Shown piece by piece: positions 5,873-6,424 of a DNA stretch of 6,424 nt. Each line of letters starts with the position of its first letter. Within the stretch, counting starts at the first letter, position 1. The stretch is from the NCBI GenBank assembly GCA_016296195.1, contig JAEDJU010000075.1, forward strand, positions 1 through 6,424, read 5' to 3'. Under the pieces are notes generated by a model that saw nothing but the letters and a program-made list of their open reading frames with translations, did not search any database and was not told where the DNA came from. This DNA is from Candidatus Methanomethylophilaceae archaeon (GTDB lineage: Archaea; Thermoplasmatota; Thermoplasmata; Methanomassiliicoccales; Methanomethylophilaceae). Both the position numbers and the translations under genes were made by a program.

Positions 5873-6424
5873 GAACGCCTACCTCCAACTTTTCAGAACC
5901 GGAAACGCGGTCATGGGGATCGTGGGTGTCCTCGTCTCATGCTTCATGGCGGCGGGACTGGACATCGCGGATGCCTATGTCAACCTCCTGATATCAGCGG
6001 TCGTCGTCTTCATGTTCATATGCGGAGGCAACGCACTCAACGACTACATCGATCACGAGATCGACAGGACGGCACACCCTGAACGTCCGATACCCTCCGG
6101 CAGGATGAGCAGGAGGAACGCATTGTACGCAGGCCTGGTGATGCTCTTCGGATCTGTGCTGGTATCGTTCCTCACCCTGGACATCGAATGCATCGCCATC
6201 GTGATCATCGCCTGTATCCTGATGGTGGCGTATGAGACCTGCCTGAAGCAGAGGGGTTTCGTCGGGAACCTGACCATAGCTGTCATGACCGGTATGATGT
6301 TCCTCCTGGGAGGGGCGGTCGTCGGAAGCTTCACGGACAACCTCATAGTCGCGTTGATGGCCACACTCGTCTCCATCGGAAGGGAGATCTCCAAGGACAT
6401 CGAGGACATGGACTCCGATGAGGG
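5871..6424 (+). CDS. UbiA-family prenyltransferase, probable digeranylgeranylglyceryl phosphate synthase (3' partial)
   Basis: 184 full codons are present before the window ends. DGGGP synthase adds the second geranylgeranyl chain to geranylgeranylglyceryl phosphate, an early step of archaeal membrane lipid synthesis. The first aspartate-rich motif is N56-D57-x2-D60-x3-D64 within GGNALNDYIDHEIDR (51-65), followed by HPERPIPSGRMSRR (68-81), typical of archaeal UbiA. YETCLK (120-125) matches the conserved YxxxLK. The second acidic motif starts at REISKDIEDMDSD (170-182). Hydrophobic segments lie at about 13-28, 36-50, 84-101, 105-120, 131-151 and 156-169. The GTG at 5871 is chosen because the frame is closed by TAG at 5838 with no other start codon between, and because YLQLFRTGNAVMG fits the family N-terminus; the next in-frame ATG (residue 15) would cut into the first helix. 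It is divergent from the lipid-kinase operon. Another UbiA substrate (a quinone- or heme-type ring) is less likely. Confidence 0.85.
   Translation, partial: MNAYLQLFRTGNAVMGIVGVLVSCFMAAGLDIADAYVNLLISAVVVFMFICGGNALNDYIDHEIDRTAHPERPIPSGRMSRRNALYAGLVMLFGSVLVSFLTLDIECIAIVIIACILMVAYETCLKQRGFVGNLTIAVMTGMMFLLGGAVVGSFTDNLIVALMATLVSIGREISKDIEDMDSDE

Overview
The window looks like chromosomal DNA of a methanogenic archaeon. The grounds are a HdrD-type heterodisulfide reductase subunit, an archaeal Lhr-family helicase, and a UbiA prenyltransferase of the kind that builds archaeal ether lipids. The fairly high G+C, the HdrD-like protein, and the use of TGA by all five complete genes would fit the Methanomassiliicoccales (Thermoplasmata), where TAG is often kept for pyrrolysine. 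That placement is inference, not a database match.

Layout: (1) Bases 2-1027 (+) hold the 3' part of an HdrD-like iron-sulfur protein. It has a four-cysteine ferredoxin cluster followed by two cysteine-rich CCG domains, and its 5' end lies outside the window. (2) A short gap (1028-1078) holds a strong hairpin and a T6 run, a plausible terminator. (3) Bases 1079-3829 (+) encode a 916-residue Lhr-like superfamily 2 helicase with a C-terminal zinc-finger module. (4) Bases 3837-5740 on the minus strand form a tight three-gene operon read from 5740 down to 3837: a dolichol/phytol kinase-family membrane protein, a thymidylate-kinase-like P-loop kinase, and a PAP2-family membrane phosphatase. Its last gene converges on the helicase gene with only 7 bases between the stops. 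(5) Bases 5741-5870 are a divergent promoter region. (6) From 5871 (+) runs a UbiA-family gene, best read as digeranylgeranylglyceryl phosphate synthase. It starts at GTG and is cut by the window end.

The right half (3837-6424) is a coherent lipid neighbourhood. A CTP-type isoprenol kinase, a small nucleotide-kinase-like protein with a changed DR motif, and a lipid-phosphate phosphatase sit divergently from a prenyltransferase that uses geranylgeranyl diphosphate. The inferred theme is making, recycling or removing polyprenyl phosphates for ether lipids or glycosyl carriers. The most interesting idea is that the kinase-like protein acts on a prenyl monophosphate, giving a two-kinase salvage route like plant VTE5/VTE6. 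A 17-base interrupted palindrome overlapping the prenyltransferase start may be an operator or an RNA switch. The left half (energy metabolism, then the helicase) shows no clear functional link to it.
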